From: Ardenticatenaceae bacterium
GTDB lineage: Bacteria > Chloroflexota > Anaerolineae > Promineifilales > Promineifilaceae
Reading direction: 5' to 3'
NCBI GenBank assembly: GCA_020634455.1
Contig: JACKBQ010000002.1
Location: 1,240,001 to 1,304,000, forward strand
Length of the DNA: 64,000 nt
The position numbers and the translations under genes were made by a program. The notes beneath the pieces are model-generated. The model worked only from the letters and a program-made list of their open reading frames with translations. It was not told where the DNA came from and did not search any database. The first letter of the stretch is position 1; each line of letters starts with the position of its first letter. This document shows positions 24,762 through 32,516 of the stretch, in pieces.

Positions 24762-25316
24762 ATGCATCAACTAGATTGGAAAGTATTAAATTCGGAATAT
24801 TTGCTGCAAAACGAGTGGATTGCGGTGCGGGCGGATACGTGTGAGATGGGCAACGGCCGTCTTATCGACCCGTACTACATCATGGAAAGCGGCGATTACG
24901 TGAACATTGTCCCGGTCACAACGGCGGGTGAAATCATGATGGTACGCATTTACCGGCACGGCGTGGGGCGCACGCTGCTGGAAACGCCCGGTGGTCTGAT
25001 TGATGCGGGTGAATCACCGCTGGACGCAGCCCGACGCGAATTGTTGGAAGAAACTGGCTGCGATTGCGCCGATTTGCGCCTCATCGGCGGCGGTTCGCCG
25101 GACCCGGCGCGGATGAGTTGCAAAGCGTACTACTTTCTGGCGACGGGGTGTGTAGAAACGGCCGTTCCCGCCTGGGACCACACCGAAGAGATGGAACTGC
25201 TGAAATTGCCCATCGAGCAAGTGAAAAAGATATTGTTTGCTGGTGAAATTGTAGATTCCGTGCAGCAAAGCGCTCTGTTTTACGCGCTGCACGCGCTAGG
25301 AGAGCTGGGATCGTGA
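24762..25316 (+). CDS. Nudix hydrolase, ADP-ribose pyrophosphatase-like
   Basis: The 184-residue product hydrolyses a nucleoside-diphosphate derivative. The Nudix box is complete: GGLIDAGESPLDAARRELLE followed by ETGCD, matching Gx5Ex7REUxEExGU. Residues before it (YVNIVPVTTAGEIMMVRIYR) resemble NudF/ADP-ribose pyrophosphatases, the most likely activity. It overlaps the following ruvX by four bases (GTGA), so the two are translationally coupled. An ACGGCCGT site is read as MGNGRL near the N-terminus. Confidence 0.9.
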   Translation: MHQLDWKVLNSEYLLQNEWIAVRADTCEMGNGRLIDPYYIMESGDYVNIVPVTTAGEIMMVRIYRHGVGRTLLETPGGLIDAGESPLDAARRELLEETGCDCADLRLIGGGSPDPARMSCKAYYFLATGCVETAVPAWDHTEEMELLKLPIEQVKKILFAGEIVDSVQQSALFYALHALGELGS

Positions 25317-25753
25317 GCTCTCGCTATCCTGGCCGGGTGATGGCTTTGGATTTGGGCAGTGTGCGGATCGGCGTGGCCATTAGCGACCCGACGCGCACGA
25401 TTGCCCAATCCTATGGCGTAGTGAAGCGCAAATCCCGCGAGGAAGATTTTGCCCGCTACCAGCAAATTTTGGCGGAGCAGCAGGTGACGCTGCTGGTCGT
25501 GGGTTTGCCGACGACGAGTGAAGGTGGGGATAGCGATACGGCCGTTTGGATTCGCGACTACATGGCCGAGTTTAGCCAACACTGCCCGATTCCTATTGCG
25601 TTTTGGGACGAAAGCTACACCACCGTGAAAGCAGAAGAGAGCCTGCGCCAGCGCGGCAAGCGCGGCAAAAAAGCCCGCCAGCAGGTGGATGCGGTGGCGG
25701 CGGCGTTTATTTTGCAAAGTTTTTTGGATGCACAGCGGAATGTAATTGAGTAA
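25313..25753 (+). CDS. ruvX: Putative Holliday junction resolvase / pre-16S rRNA nuclease YqgF
   Basis: The 146-residue RNase H-fold protein shows MALDLGSVRIGVAISDPT with the first catalytic Asp, VVGLPTTSEGGDSD, the second acidic site in FWDESYTT and the C-terminal DAVAAAFILQSFLD. Length is normal. GTG 25313 overlaps the TGA of the Nudix gene; ATG 25340 is an alternative. It lies between alaS and mltG as in many bacteria. Confidence 0.93.
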   Translation: MSSRYPGRVMALDLGSVRIGVAISDPTRTIAQSYGVVKRKSREEDFARYQQILAEQQVTLLVVGLPTTSEGGDSDTAVWIRDYMAEFSQHCPIPIAFWDESYTTVKAEESLRQRGKRGKKARQQVDAVAAAFILQSFLDAQRNVIE

Positions 25754-25808
25754 TTGAGTAATTAGTAATTGGGGTCGGCAATGACCCAATTACTAATTGC
25801 CAATTACC
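25742..25808. repeat. Intergenic hairpin repeat, gtaattgagtaatt family
   Basis: TAATTGAGTAATTGAGTAAT and TAGTAATTGGG are answered by CCCAATTACTAATTGCCAAT after a short loop. The left end overlaps the last codons of ruvX. Confidence 0.7.
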
Positions 25809-25825
25809 TCTTCCAGAGGTGAGTT

Positions 25826-27040
25826 ATAGATACGCAAAAAGTTCGGCCGCAGCGCCGCAAGGATCCATTTGAAGAGCCAACGCGCAGCCCGAAGCGGCGG
25901 TCGTTGGGCTGCGTTGGGCGGTCGGTGCTGTTGTTAGTGGTGCTGACCGCTTGTGTGTCGGCGGGGCTGTTGTTTTATTTTCAGTGGCGCGGCGGCGATT
26001 TAGGAAACGGCCGTTCCCTCCAACCGCGCGACATTTATTTGCAAACTTACCTGGCGACCCACGCTGATGAATTGGAGCAGCCCGCAGGCAATGGCTTCAC
26101 GCCTGCACCGTTCACCATCGCCCCTGGCGAATCGGCCGACGCCATCGCCGCCAATCTGGCCGCCGCTGGCCTGCTGAACGACAGCGAGTTGTTTCTCAAT
26201 TATCTGCGCTTCAACGGCCTGGACGCCCAGCTTGAAGCGGGTGAATACATCGTCGATCCGCAGCAAACCATCCCGCAAATGGCCGCCACGCTCACAACGG
26301 CCGTTGTGCGTGAGGAAACCGTGCGTTTTGTCGAAGGGTGGCGGCTGGAGCAGATGGCCGATTATCTGACCGATAATCCCACCGCCAACATTGATGCCAG
26401 CCAGTTTTTGGCAATTACGCAACGACAGGCGGCGTTTGACCTGACGCCCTACACCTTTTTAGCGGGTTTGCCACCCACAACCACGCTGGAAGGCTACCTT
26501 TTCCCGGACACGTACCGCGTGCCGTTGGATGCGGATGCGGTGTATCTGGTGGATTTGATGCTGCGCACCTTTGAGCGGCGCGTAACGCCGTCGATGCAGC
26601 AAGGCTTTCAGGCGCAGGGGCTCACCATCCACCAGGCCGTCACCCTGGCGGCAATTGTGGAGCGGGAGGCGGTGGTAGCCAGCGAACGGCCGATTATCGC
26701 GGGCGTCTTTTACAACCGGCTGGCGCAAGGCATCAAGCTGGAGGCTGACCCCACGGTGCAGTATCCGCTGGGCTACCAGCCGGAGACAGACAACTGGTGG
26801 AAATCGCCACTCTGGTTGGATGATTTGGCCCTGGATTCGCCCTACAACACCTACGTTTACACAGGTTTGCCGCCGGGGCCGATTGCCAACCCCAGCCTGT
26901 CGTCGCTGGAGGCGGTGGCCTTTCCCACCCAGACCGAGTTCATCTTTTTTGTGGCGGATTGCGCAGCGGCCGTTTCCGGCAGCCATGCGTTTAGTGTGAC
27001 CTATGAGGAGCATCTGGCCAATGTGCAGCGGTGTCGGTAA
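25826..27040 (+). CDS. mltG: Endolytic murein transglycosylase MltG
   Basis: MltG cuts nascent peptidoglycan and sets glycan length. After one N-terminal membrane helix (SVLLLVVLTACVSAGLLFYF) come a LysM-like segment (FTIAPGESADAIAANLAAAG) and the YceG domain with VTLAAIVEREAV (catalytic Glu), ERPIIAGVFYNRL, LEADPTVQY and GLPPGPIANP. The start is unusual. The frame is open from 25823, the only good ribosome binding site (GAGGTGAG, 25816-25823) precedes ATA at 25826, and no ATG, GTG or TTG occurs before TTG 25904. ATA 25826 adds a basic 26-residue cytoplasmic segment (IDTQKVRPQRRKDPFEEPTR), plausible for the family. TTG 25904 without RBS remains the fallback. Confidence 0.88.
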   Translation: MDTQKVRPQRRKDPFEEPTRSPKRRSLGCVGRSVLLLVVLTACVSAGLLFYFQWRGGDLGNGRSLQPRDIYLQTYLATHADELEQPAGNGFTPAPFTIAPGESADAIAANLAAAGLLNDSELFLNYLRFNGLDAQLEAGEYIVDPQQTIPQMAATLTTAVVREETVRFVEGWRLEQMADYLTDNPTANIDASQFLAITQRQAAFDLTPYTFLAGLPPTTTLEGYLFPDTYRVPLDADAVYLVDLMLRTFERRVTPSMQQGFQAQGLTIHQAVTLAAIVEREAVVASERPIIAGVFYNRLAQGIKLEADPTVQYPLGYQPETDNWWKSPLWLDDLALDSPYNTYVYTGLPPGPIANPSLSSLEAVAFPTQTEFIFFVADCAAAVSGSHAFSVTYEEHLANVQRCR

Positions 27041-27695
27041 TCGGTTACCCGTAATCCGTAATCGGTTGTCGGTAAACGGTAATCGGTTTTTGTTACTGAT
27101 TACCGTTTACGGATTACTGATTACGGGTTGTGCCAGCGTCCAGCCTGTGGTGAAAATTGGGCTGGTGGCTCCGTTTGAGGGGGCGCGGCGGGCGCTGGGG
27201 TATGATGCAATTTACGCGGCGCGGCTGGCGGTGCGGGAGATTAACCAGGCTGGCGGCGTGGGGGGCTATCGTGTGGCCCTGGTGGCACTGGATGATCAGG
27301 GGGATGCGACGTTGACGGGGCAAACGGCCGCTTCTCTCACCGTAGACCCCGCCGTAATTGCTGTGATTGGGCATGGGCTGGCGGAGACAACGGCCGTTGC
27401 CCAACCAGTTTACGCCGAAGGCAATTTGCCGCTGCTGCCGCTGGGCAATCCCCCTTTTACCCCGCAAGACCCCACGCTGCTGCCCGCAGCGTTCCAAACG
27501 GCCTACAACAACGTCACCCCCTTCGATGAAACGGCTGGCCCCTACGCTGCGGCCACCTACGATGCCATGCAGCTCATTTTCCAGGCAATGGCCGAGGCGG
27601 AAGCCGCTGACGGCACAATCAGTCGCGATTCTGTGACAAATGCGCTCACTGCATTAAAATACGATGGATTGCTGGGGACGGTTTACCAACCGTAG
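27021..27695 (+). CDS. Shortened periplasmic binding protein-like lipoprotein
   Basis: The product of about 224 residues is a type I periplasmic binding fold (Peripla_BP_6, Leu/Ile/Val-binding type): VVKIGLVAPFEGARRALGYD, AARLAVREINQAGGVGGYRV, VALDDQGD and VIAVIGHGLAE. After NLPLLPLGNPPFTPQDPTLL it jumps to AFQTAYNNVTPFDETAGPYA, which belongs near the end of the family, so roughly the second lobe is missing and the usual length (about 350-400) is not reached. The lipoprotein signal FLLLITVYGLLITGC is encoded inside an intergenic repeat (27031-27127). The start overlaps the mltG end; ATG 27021 or GTG/TTG codons inside the repeat are possible. No transport genes are adjacent. It may be a relic. 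Confidence 0.6.
   Translation: MCSGVGNRLPVIRNRLSVNGNRFLLLITVYGLLITGCASVQPVVKIGLVAPFEGARRALGYDAIYAARLAVREINQAGGVGGYRVALVALDDQGDATLTGQTAASLTVDPAVIAVIGHGLAETTAVAQPVYAEGNLPLLPLGNPPFTPQDPTLLPAAFQTAYNNVTPFDETAGPYAAATYDAMQLIFQAMAEAEAADGTISRDSVTNALTALKYDGLLGTVYQP
27031..27127. repeat. cggtaatcggt repeat that encodes a lipoprotein signal peptide
   Basis: Left units GTAATCGGTTACCCGTAATC and GGTTGTCGGTAAACGG are answered by ACTGATTACCGTTTACGG and ATTACTGATTACGGG. The family is that of 20158-20254, where it is non-coding; here it is open in one frame and supplies residues up to the lipobox Cys. Confidence 0.75.
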
Positions 27696-27730
27696 CGACC
27701 CCCCAGCTTTAATGCGTGATAGGAGAACCC

Positions 27731-28588
27731 ATGTTTCGACGATTTTTAGGTCTGCTCATGCTGCTGATTGGCCTGGGTGGGATTGGTATGGCGGTGGTTG
27801 GGGCGCGGTTGGGGCACCAGTTGGTGGATCGTGTTGCTGTTAATTTTGAGGAGACGCTACAACGCACGTCCGACAGCCTGGATTTGGTGTCGGAGACGCT
27901 GGCGCTGGCCAAAAGCAGCATTGCGGATGTGAATGCCGTGGTGGACACAGCGGGCACAACGGCCGATAATTTGGCAACTTCGGTGGCGGACACACGGCCG
28001 TTGCTGGGGCAAATCTCTGTTGTGGCCACGGATCAGGTGCCGGACAGTCTGGAATCGGTGCAAAATGCGTTCCCCAGCCTGGAGCAGGTGGCCGGGGTGA
28101 TTGACCGCACGTTGGTGACGCTGAACAGTTTTCGCATTGATGAGACGATTCTTGGGCTGAAGATTCAATATGACCTGGGCATTGATTACGAGCCAGAAAT
28201 TCCGTTTGACCAATCGGTGCGCGAGTTGGGTGAAGGGCTAGAGGGGATTCCAGAGAGCCTGCGGGCGATGGAAGAATACATTACGGTCACCAGTGACAAT
28301 CTGGAAACGGTAAGCCAGGATATTCGTACGCTGGCGAATGATTTGGAGACGGTAAACGGCCGTATCAACGAATTTGATCCGCTGCTAGATGAATATCTGG
28401 TCATGGTGACCAACATCAACGACAACACTCGCCAGATGCGTGCCCAAATCGAGGAAGAGTCTGCCAATCTCAAAAATGGCATCACTCTGGCGTTGGTCTG
28501 GCTGGCGTTGACCCAAGTTGCGCCACTGTACCTGGGTTGGGAGCTAATTACCGGACGGCGGGAGCGAGGGGCGACCACAGTTGAGTGA
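27731..28588 (+). CDS. Two-TM coiled-coil membrane protein, paralogue A
   Basis: A 285-residue protein of unknown function. An N-terminal helix (MFRRFLGLLMLLIGLGGIGM) and a C-terminal helix (LALVWLALTQVAPLYLGWEL) anchor both ends; the roughly 200 residues between are helical and heptad-like (TSDSLDLVSETLALAKSSIA, TSDNLETVSQDIRTLANDLE), so probably an extracytoplasmic coiled coil. AGGAG (27721-27725) is five bases before ATG 27731. The next gene is a clear tandem paralogue. The arrangement is reminiscent of chemoreceptor-like or MCE-like helical proteins, but I see no actual signature of those families. Confidence 0.8.
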   Translation: MFRRFLGLLMLLIGLGGIGMAVVGARLGHQLVDRVAVNFEETLQRTSDSLDLVSETLALAKSSIADVNAVVDTAGTTADNLATSVADTRPLLGQISVVATDQVPDSLESVQNAFPSLEQVAGVIDRTLVTLNSFRIDETILGLKIQYDLGIDYEPEIPFDQSVRELGEGLEGIPESLRAMEEYITVTSDNLETVSQDIRTLANDLETVNGRINEFDPLLDEYLVMVTNINDNTRQMRAQIEEESANLKNGITLALVWLALTQVAPLYLGWELITGRRERGATTVE

Positions 28589-28664
28589 TTTTAGTGAAAA
28601 GTGATAAGTGAAAAGTAAAAAGGGGGGCCACTTTTCACTTATCACTTTTCACTTTTTACTTTCT
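28588..28664. repeat. Intergenic hairpin repeat, aagtgaaaagtgataag family
   Basis: AGTGAAAAGTGATAAGTGAA followed by AAGTAAAAAGG and then CCACTTTTCACTTATCACTT and further TTTCACTTTTTAC units: a nearly perfect long hairpin between the twin genes. A related left arm lies at 29604-29670. Confidence 0.8.
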
Positions 28665-28687
28665 TTTGCAAAAGGAGGAAGAGGGAT

Positions 28688-29608
28688 ATGTTTCGTAGAA
28701 TTTCAGGTTTTGTGCTGTTGCTCATTGGTTTAATTGGGGTGCTCTTGAGCATCGGCGGTATCGTGTACAGCGGGCGCGCTGTAGATGCCGTTGTGAAGGT
28801 TCTTGACGACACCCTGGGCTTGACGGGGGATAGCCTGGCCACGGTGGAAGATACGCTGGACCTGGCGCGAGGCACCATTGGCGACGTGAATGCCAGTCTG
28901 GTGACGGTGGAAGAAACGGCCGATTCCCTGGCCAAAACCATTGCCGATACCCAACCACTGCTGGATGAAGTCGCCCAAATTGCCGGGGAAGATGCTCCTA
29001 ACAGCATCGAATCGGTACAGGAAGCGATCCCCGCCGTAGCAGAAGTGGCCGGGGTCATCGACAGTACGTTGTTGACGCTAAACGATTTCAAAATTGAGGA
29101 AGATATTTTAGGCTTCCAGCTCAATTACGATTTGGGCGTTAACTATGCCCCAACGACCCCCTTTGACGAGACCGTGGCTGGATTAGGCACCAGTTTGGAT
29201 GGCTTCCCAGATCGATTGCGTGAGTTGGAACCCAGCCTGACGGCCGCTAACGACAATTTGGGATCGGTTTCAGAAAATATTTACGCGGTTTCAGACGATT
29301 TGGCGGTGATAAACGGCCGTGTTGCCGAAGTGGATCCGCTGCTGGGCCAATACATCGGCATTGTGCAGCAGATTAGCGGCACGCTTGGCAGCACCCAAAG
29401 CGCGGTTCAGGCGCAGGTGCCCAACGCCAAATTGGTGCTGAAAGTACTGTTTGCCTGGTTCGGCTTCCTCCAGTTTTCGCTGCTCTATCTGGGCTGGGAT
29501 TTGATGACCCGCGTCGTTTTGGATGAGGACGCCATCGAAGAAGCTGTTGAAGAGGCGATGGAAGAAATTGAAGAACGGGAAGCGCGCGAAGAAGCCAAGA
29601 ATGAATGA
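28688..29608 (+). CDS. Two-TM coiled-coil membrane protein, paralogue B
   Basis: A 306-residue tandem paralogue of the preceding gene. It shares MFRR at the start, NDFKIEEDILGFQLNYDLGV (compare SFRIDETILGLKIQYDLGI), PFDETVAGLGTSLDGFPDRL and the C-terminal YLGWDL helix. It differs by an acidic, Glu-rich cytoplasmic tail (DEDAIEEAVEEAMEEIEERE). A strong ribosome binding site AAGGAGGAAGAGGG precedes ATG 28688. Co-transcription is possible although a hairpin repeat separates the genes. Function unknown. Confidence 0.8.
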   Translation: MFRRISGFVLLLIGLIGVLLSIGGIVYSGRAVDAVVKVLDDTLGLTGDSLATVEDTLDLARGTIGDVNASLVTVEETADSLAKTIADTQPLLDEVAQIAGEDAPNSIESVQEAIPAVAEVAGVIDSTLLTLNDFKIEEDILGFQLNYDLGVNYAPTTPFDETVAGLGTSLDGFPDRLRELEPSLTAANDNLGSVSENIYAVSDDLAVINGRVAEVDPLLGQYIGIVQQISGTLGSTQSAVQAQVPNAKLVLKVLFAWFGFLQFSLLYLGWDLMTRVVLDEDAIEEAVEEAMEEIEEREAREEAKNE

Positions 29609-29670
29609 GTAATAAGTGATAAGTAAGCAGTGAGCAGTGAAAAGTGGGTAGACTTTGCCTACTTATTTTT
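29604..29670. repeat. Repeat, agtaataagtgataagt family
   Basis: AATGAGTAATAAGTGATAAG, then AAGCAGTGAGCAGTGAAAAG and a short GTGGGTAGAC...GCCTACTTAT pairing. It follows the stop of paralogue B directly. Confidence 0.55.
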
Positions 29671-29680
29671 ACATCTTGAG

Positions 29681-29737
29681 AGATTGGGCCAATTTGAGTC
29701 AGTCGCACCGCTTGGCCGGAGAAAATTGGCCCAATCT
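29681..29737. promoter_or_regulatory. 15-bp perfect inverted repeat before the SLT lipoprotein
   Basis: AGATTGGGCCAATTT (29681-29695) and AAATTGGCCCAATCT (29723-29737) pair perfectly across 27 bases. The right arm ends 20 bases before ATG 29758, so it may act as an operator or as a transcript hairpin. Confidence 0.5.
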
Positions 29738-29757
29738 TAGCTATCTTGGAAATGTGT

Positions 29758-32364
29758 ATGCGGCGATTGTGGTTAGTTTGGCTCATGCTTGCAGGGCTAT
29801 TTTGGCTTATAGCCTGTGGCGAAGAAGCACCCACCACGAATCCAACTGTGCAGCCGACAGCCAATCTTGCCCTTCTGCCGACGCCCACATTGGCTTCTGG
29901 GCTGCCTACCTTGCCGCCACCCACACCGCCAGCTAGCTTTGCTGAAGATGGGATGGATACGGCCGTTCCCAACATCCTCCCCACCGTCACACCCCTGCCA
30001 ACTGTCACCCCGCTGCCGTCGCCCACGCCATCCCCCGCGCCCCAAATGCGCCTGACGCTGGCGGAAACCCAGCTGCACAACGGCGATTTTGCCGCCGCCG
30101 TTGCCAATCTCACCGCCGCCAAACAAATCCAGGAAAGCTACACTGGCGCGCAGCAGATTTATTTGCTGTACCAGTTGGGCGTGGCGTTGCAGGGAGATGC
30201 CCGTTCCGCCGAAGCGATCCTCGCTTTTGAAGAATTAGCCGTCCAATTCCCCGATTCGGTACCGACCGACGTTTATTTGCGGCTGGGTCAATTGCAAACG
30301 GCCATTGGCGACAGCGCCGCCATTGCCGCTTATCAATTTTACCTGGGCCAAAATCCCGACATGGCCGCTTACATCGAGCCGCTGCTGGCTGAAATTTACG
30401 CGGCCAACGGTGAGACTGCCTCGGTGATAGCGGCTTACGAAGCGGCCGTTTCTGCTCCGGCTCAACGGCTGAAAGAAGTAGCCAATCGGCAGCGGCTGGC
30501 CCAACTTTATGCGGAAAACGGCCGTTTCAGCGAAGCCATTGCCCAATACGACGCCATCCGCGACCTGGCCCGCACCGAGTTCACCAAGGGGCAGATGAAC
30601 TATTTGGCGGGGATGGCGTATCTGGCAATGGAAGATACGGAGGCGGCATACGGCCGTTTCCAAATCGGCCTGGCGCAGTACCCTCGCGCCTACGAAACGT
30701 ACCTGGGACTGGTGCAGCTGGTGGAGGCGGGCGTGCTTGTGGACGAGTACCAGCGCGGCTTGGTCAACTTCAACGCCCAATCGTATGAGCCAGCCATCGC
30801 CGCCTTCGGGCGAGCCATCGCCATCCGCCCAGACGATTTTCCCGCTGACGTCCATCTTTACATCGCCTGGAGCTACGAGGCGCTGGGGAACGGGGCAGCT
30901 GCATTGGACGCTCTGGCGCAGTACGCCACGCTTAACCCTGCCGCCGGGCTGTTTGAGGAGGCCAATCTCCGCGCCCGATTGGGCGATGCGGCGGCGGCGC
31001 TGGCGCTTTACCAAACTTATCTGGCGCAGTTCCCGGACGGCGCGGATGCCCCGGCTGCGGCGTGGCGCGGGGCCAATGTGGCGGAAGATTTGGGGGATGT
31101 GGCAACGGCCGTTTCGCTCTACACTCTCCTCGGCAACAGCTATCCAACCTTTGCCGATTCGCCAGAAGGGTTGTTTTTGGCTGGCTGGCTGGCGAATGGG
31201 GCGGGGGATGTGGCAACGGCCGTAACCACTTGGCATCAGCTTGTCCAAAATTACCCGCACACTGAGTACGGCGGCGCAGGCGCAGTCTGGTTGCTGCGCA
31301 CGTTGCCCGATTACACACCGGCCCCCACTGCCACCCCCAACCCAGACGCCACTGCGGAACCTACCGTGACGAGTACGCTGGAAGTCACCACTGTTCCCAC
31401 ACCAACCATTCCTGCCCCGAACCCCGACGATATTGCTAACGAGGTGGCGCAGCTGCTGCTGGCCAATCGGCGGATTGATTATTACTGGCTGCGGGCGGAG
31501 GGGTTGGCGGCTGGCGAGGAGGCGTTTGTGGGAAACGGCCGTTTCTACCCGCCAACACCCTTTGAGCAAGATGAATTACAGGCTGAAGCCGAAATCTGGC
31601 TGCGAGATTGGCTCTTGCTGGAAGCCGATGCACCCGTCAGCCAGCTCAATCCAAGCCTGACCAGCGATACCCGCTTCATCATCGGCCAAAAATTGTGGGA
31701 GGCGGGCCTGCTGGAAGCGGCCAAAGCGGAGTTTGAAGAGCTGCGCGTTGCCGTAGCCAATGATGCGCTCTTGAGCTACCAGCTTACTCTTCATTTTCGC
31801 GACATTGGCCTGTATCGCTCCTCCATTTTGGCGGCGGTGACCGTGCTCAACCTGTCTGGGCAGACCGTGTTTGAAGCGCCTAAATTCATTGGGCAGCTCG
31901 CCTACCCAGTTTATTATGCTGATCTCATCCTGCCTCTGGCTGAACGATACAACTTTGACCCGCGCTTGCAGCTGAGCCTGGTGCGGCAGGAAAGCTTATT
32001 TGAGAGCTTTGCCCGCTCGGGCGCGGCGGCGCAGGGGCTGAGCCAGGTCATCCCCGACACGGGCTCATATATCGCTAACTTGCTCAGCTGGCCCAATTTT
32101 GTGAACGAGGATTTGTACAAACCGTACGTCGGGCTGAACTTTGGCGCGTTTTACCTGAGCCAACAGCTCAATAATTTTGACGGTCACGCCCATGCCGCCC
32201 TGGCTGCCTACAACGGCGGCCCCGGCAACGCTGCTCGCTGGTACGATCAGGCGGGCGGTGACCTTGATCTGTTTGTCGAAACCGTCAATTTCCCCGAAAC
32301 CCGCCTCTACATCGAGCGCATTTTTGCCGGTTTTGTCATCTACGACCATCTGTACGGCGGATAG
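29758..32364 (+). CDS. TPR lipoprotein with C-terminal SLT lytic transglycosylase
   Basis: The 868-residue protein starts with a lipoprotein signal (MRRLWLVWLMLAGLFWLIAC), followed by a Thr/Pro-rich spacer with PTPTLASG-like repeats. Residues from about 90 to 510 are TPR-like helices (for example LAETQLHNGDFAAAVANLTA, RLAQLYAENGRFSEAIAQYD). A second Thr/Pro spacer leads to a Slt70-like helical part and the SLT domain: RYNFDPRLQLSLVRQESLFE with the catalytic Glu, GLSQVIPDTG, then YVGLNFGAFYLSQQL and ALAAYNGGPGNAARW. It should cleave peptidoglycan at the outer face. ATG 29758 is used because GGAA lies six bases upstream and the signal peptide fits; TTG 29746 is the alternative. It holds several ACGGCCGT sites. 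Confidence 0.9.
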   Translation: MRRLWLVWLMLAGLFWLIACGEEAPTTNPTVQPTANLALLPTPTLASGLPTLPPPTPPASFAEDGMDTAVPNILPTVTPLPTVTPLPSPTPSPAPQMRLTLAETQLHNGDFAAAVANLTAAKQIQESYTGAQQIYLLYQLGVALQGDARSAEAILAFEELAVQFPDSVPTDVYLRLGQLQTAIGDSAAIAAYQFYLGQNPDMAAYIEPLLAEIYAANGETASVIAAYEAAVSAPAQRLKEVANRQRLAQLYAENGRFSEAIAQYDAIRDLARTEFTKGQMNYLAGMAYLAMEDTEAAYGRFQIGLAQYPRAYETYLGLVQLVEAGVLVDEYQRGLVNFNAQSYEPAIAAFGRAIAIRPDDFPADVHLYIAWSYEALGNGAAALDALAQYATLNPAAGLFEEANLRARLGDAAAALALYQTYLAQFPDGADAPAAAWRGANVAEDLGDVATAVSLYTLLGNSYPTFADSPEGLFLAGWLANGAGDVATAVTTWHQLVQNYPHTEYGGAGAVWLLRTLPDYTPAPTATPNPDATAEPTVTSTLEVTTVPTPTIPAPNPDDIANEVAQLLLANRRIDYYWLRAEGLAAGEEAFVGNGRFYPPTPFEQDELQAEAEIWLRDWLLLEADAPVSQLNPSLTSDTRFIIGQKLWEAGLLEAAKAEFEELRVAVANDALLSYQLTLHFRDIGLYRSSILAAVTVLNLSGQTVFEAPKFIGQLAYPVYYADLILPLAERYNFDPRLQLSLVRQESLFESFARSGAAAQGLSQVIPDTGSYIANLLSWPNFVNEDLYKPYVGLNFGAFYLSQQLNNFDGHAHAALAAYNGGPGNAARWYDQAGGDLDLFVETVNFPETRLYIERIFAGFVIYDHLYGG

Positions 32365-32373
32365 CTTATCCGC

Positions 32374-32382
32374 TGGTATAAT
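32374..32382 (+). promoter_or_regulatory. Extended -10 promoter candidate for pgm
   Basis: TGGTATAAT is a perfect extended -10. No good -35 is seen. A structured element (32411-32484) then lies in the predicted 5' leader before the pgm RBS. Confidence 0.5.
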
Positions 32383-32410
32383 TGCTCCCAATCCAACACC
32401 TTTCAAATAA

Positions 32411-32484
32411 GGCGGAGTGAGCACCCTCAGATGCGAACGGATGGTGCAAAACCCGTTCGCATCTGAGGATGCTCCACTCCTCAT
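32411..32484. repeat. Intergenic hairpin, gcggagtgagca family, copy 2
   Basis: GCGGAGTGAGCACCCTCAGA and GCGAACGG are mirrored by CCGTTCGCATCTGAGGATGC and TCCACTCCTC. It is homologous to 9931-10001, but here it lies upstream of a gene. Confidence 0.7.
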
Positions 32485-32516
32485 AAGAAAAACAATCTCT
32501 AAAAAAGGAGCAACTC

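Noticed and set aside
25742..25808. Possible CRISPR repeats
   Set aside because: Units are 6-9 bases, degenerate and arranged as one inverted hairpin, without spacers or cas genes.
30235..31569. 444-codon minus-strand open frame opposite the TPR/SLT lipoprotein
   Set aside because: Arg/Gly-rich composition without domains; the plus-strand gene has clear signal peptide, TPRs and SLT motifs.
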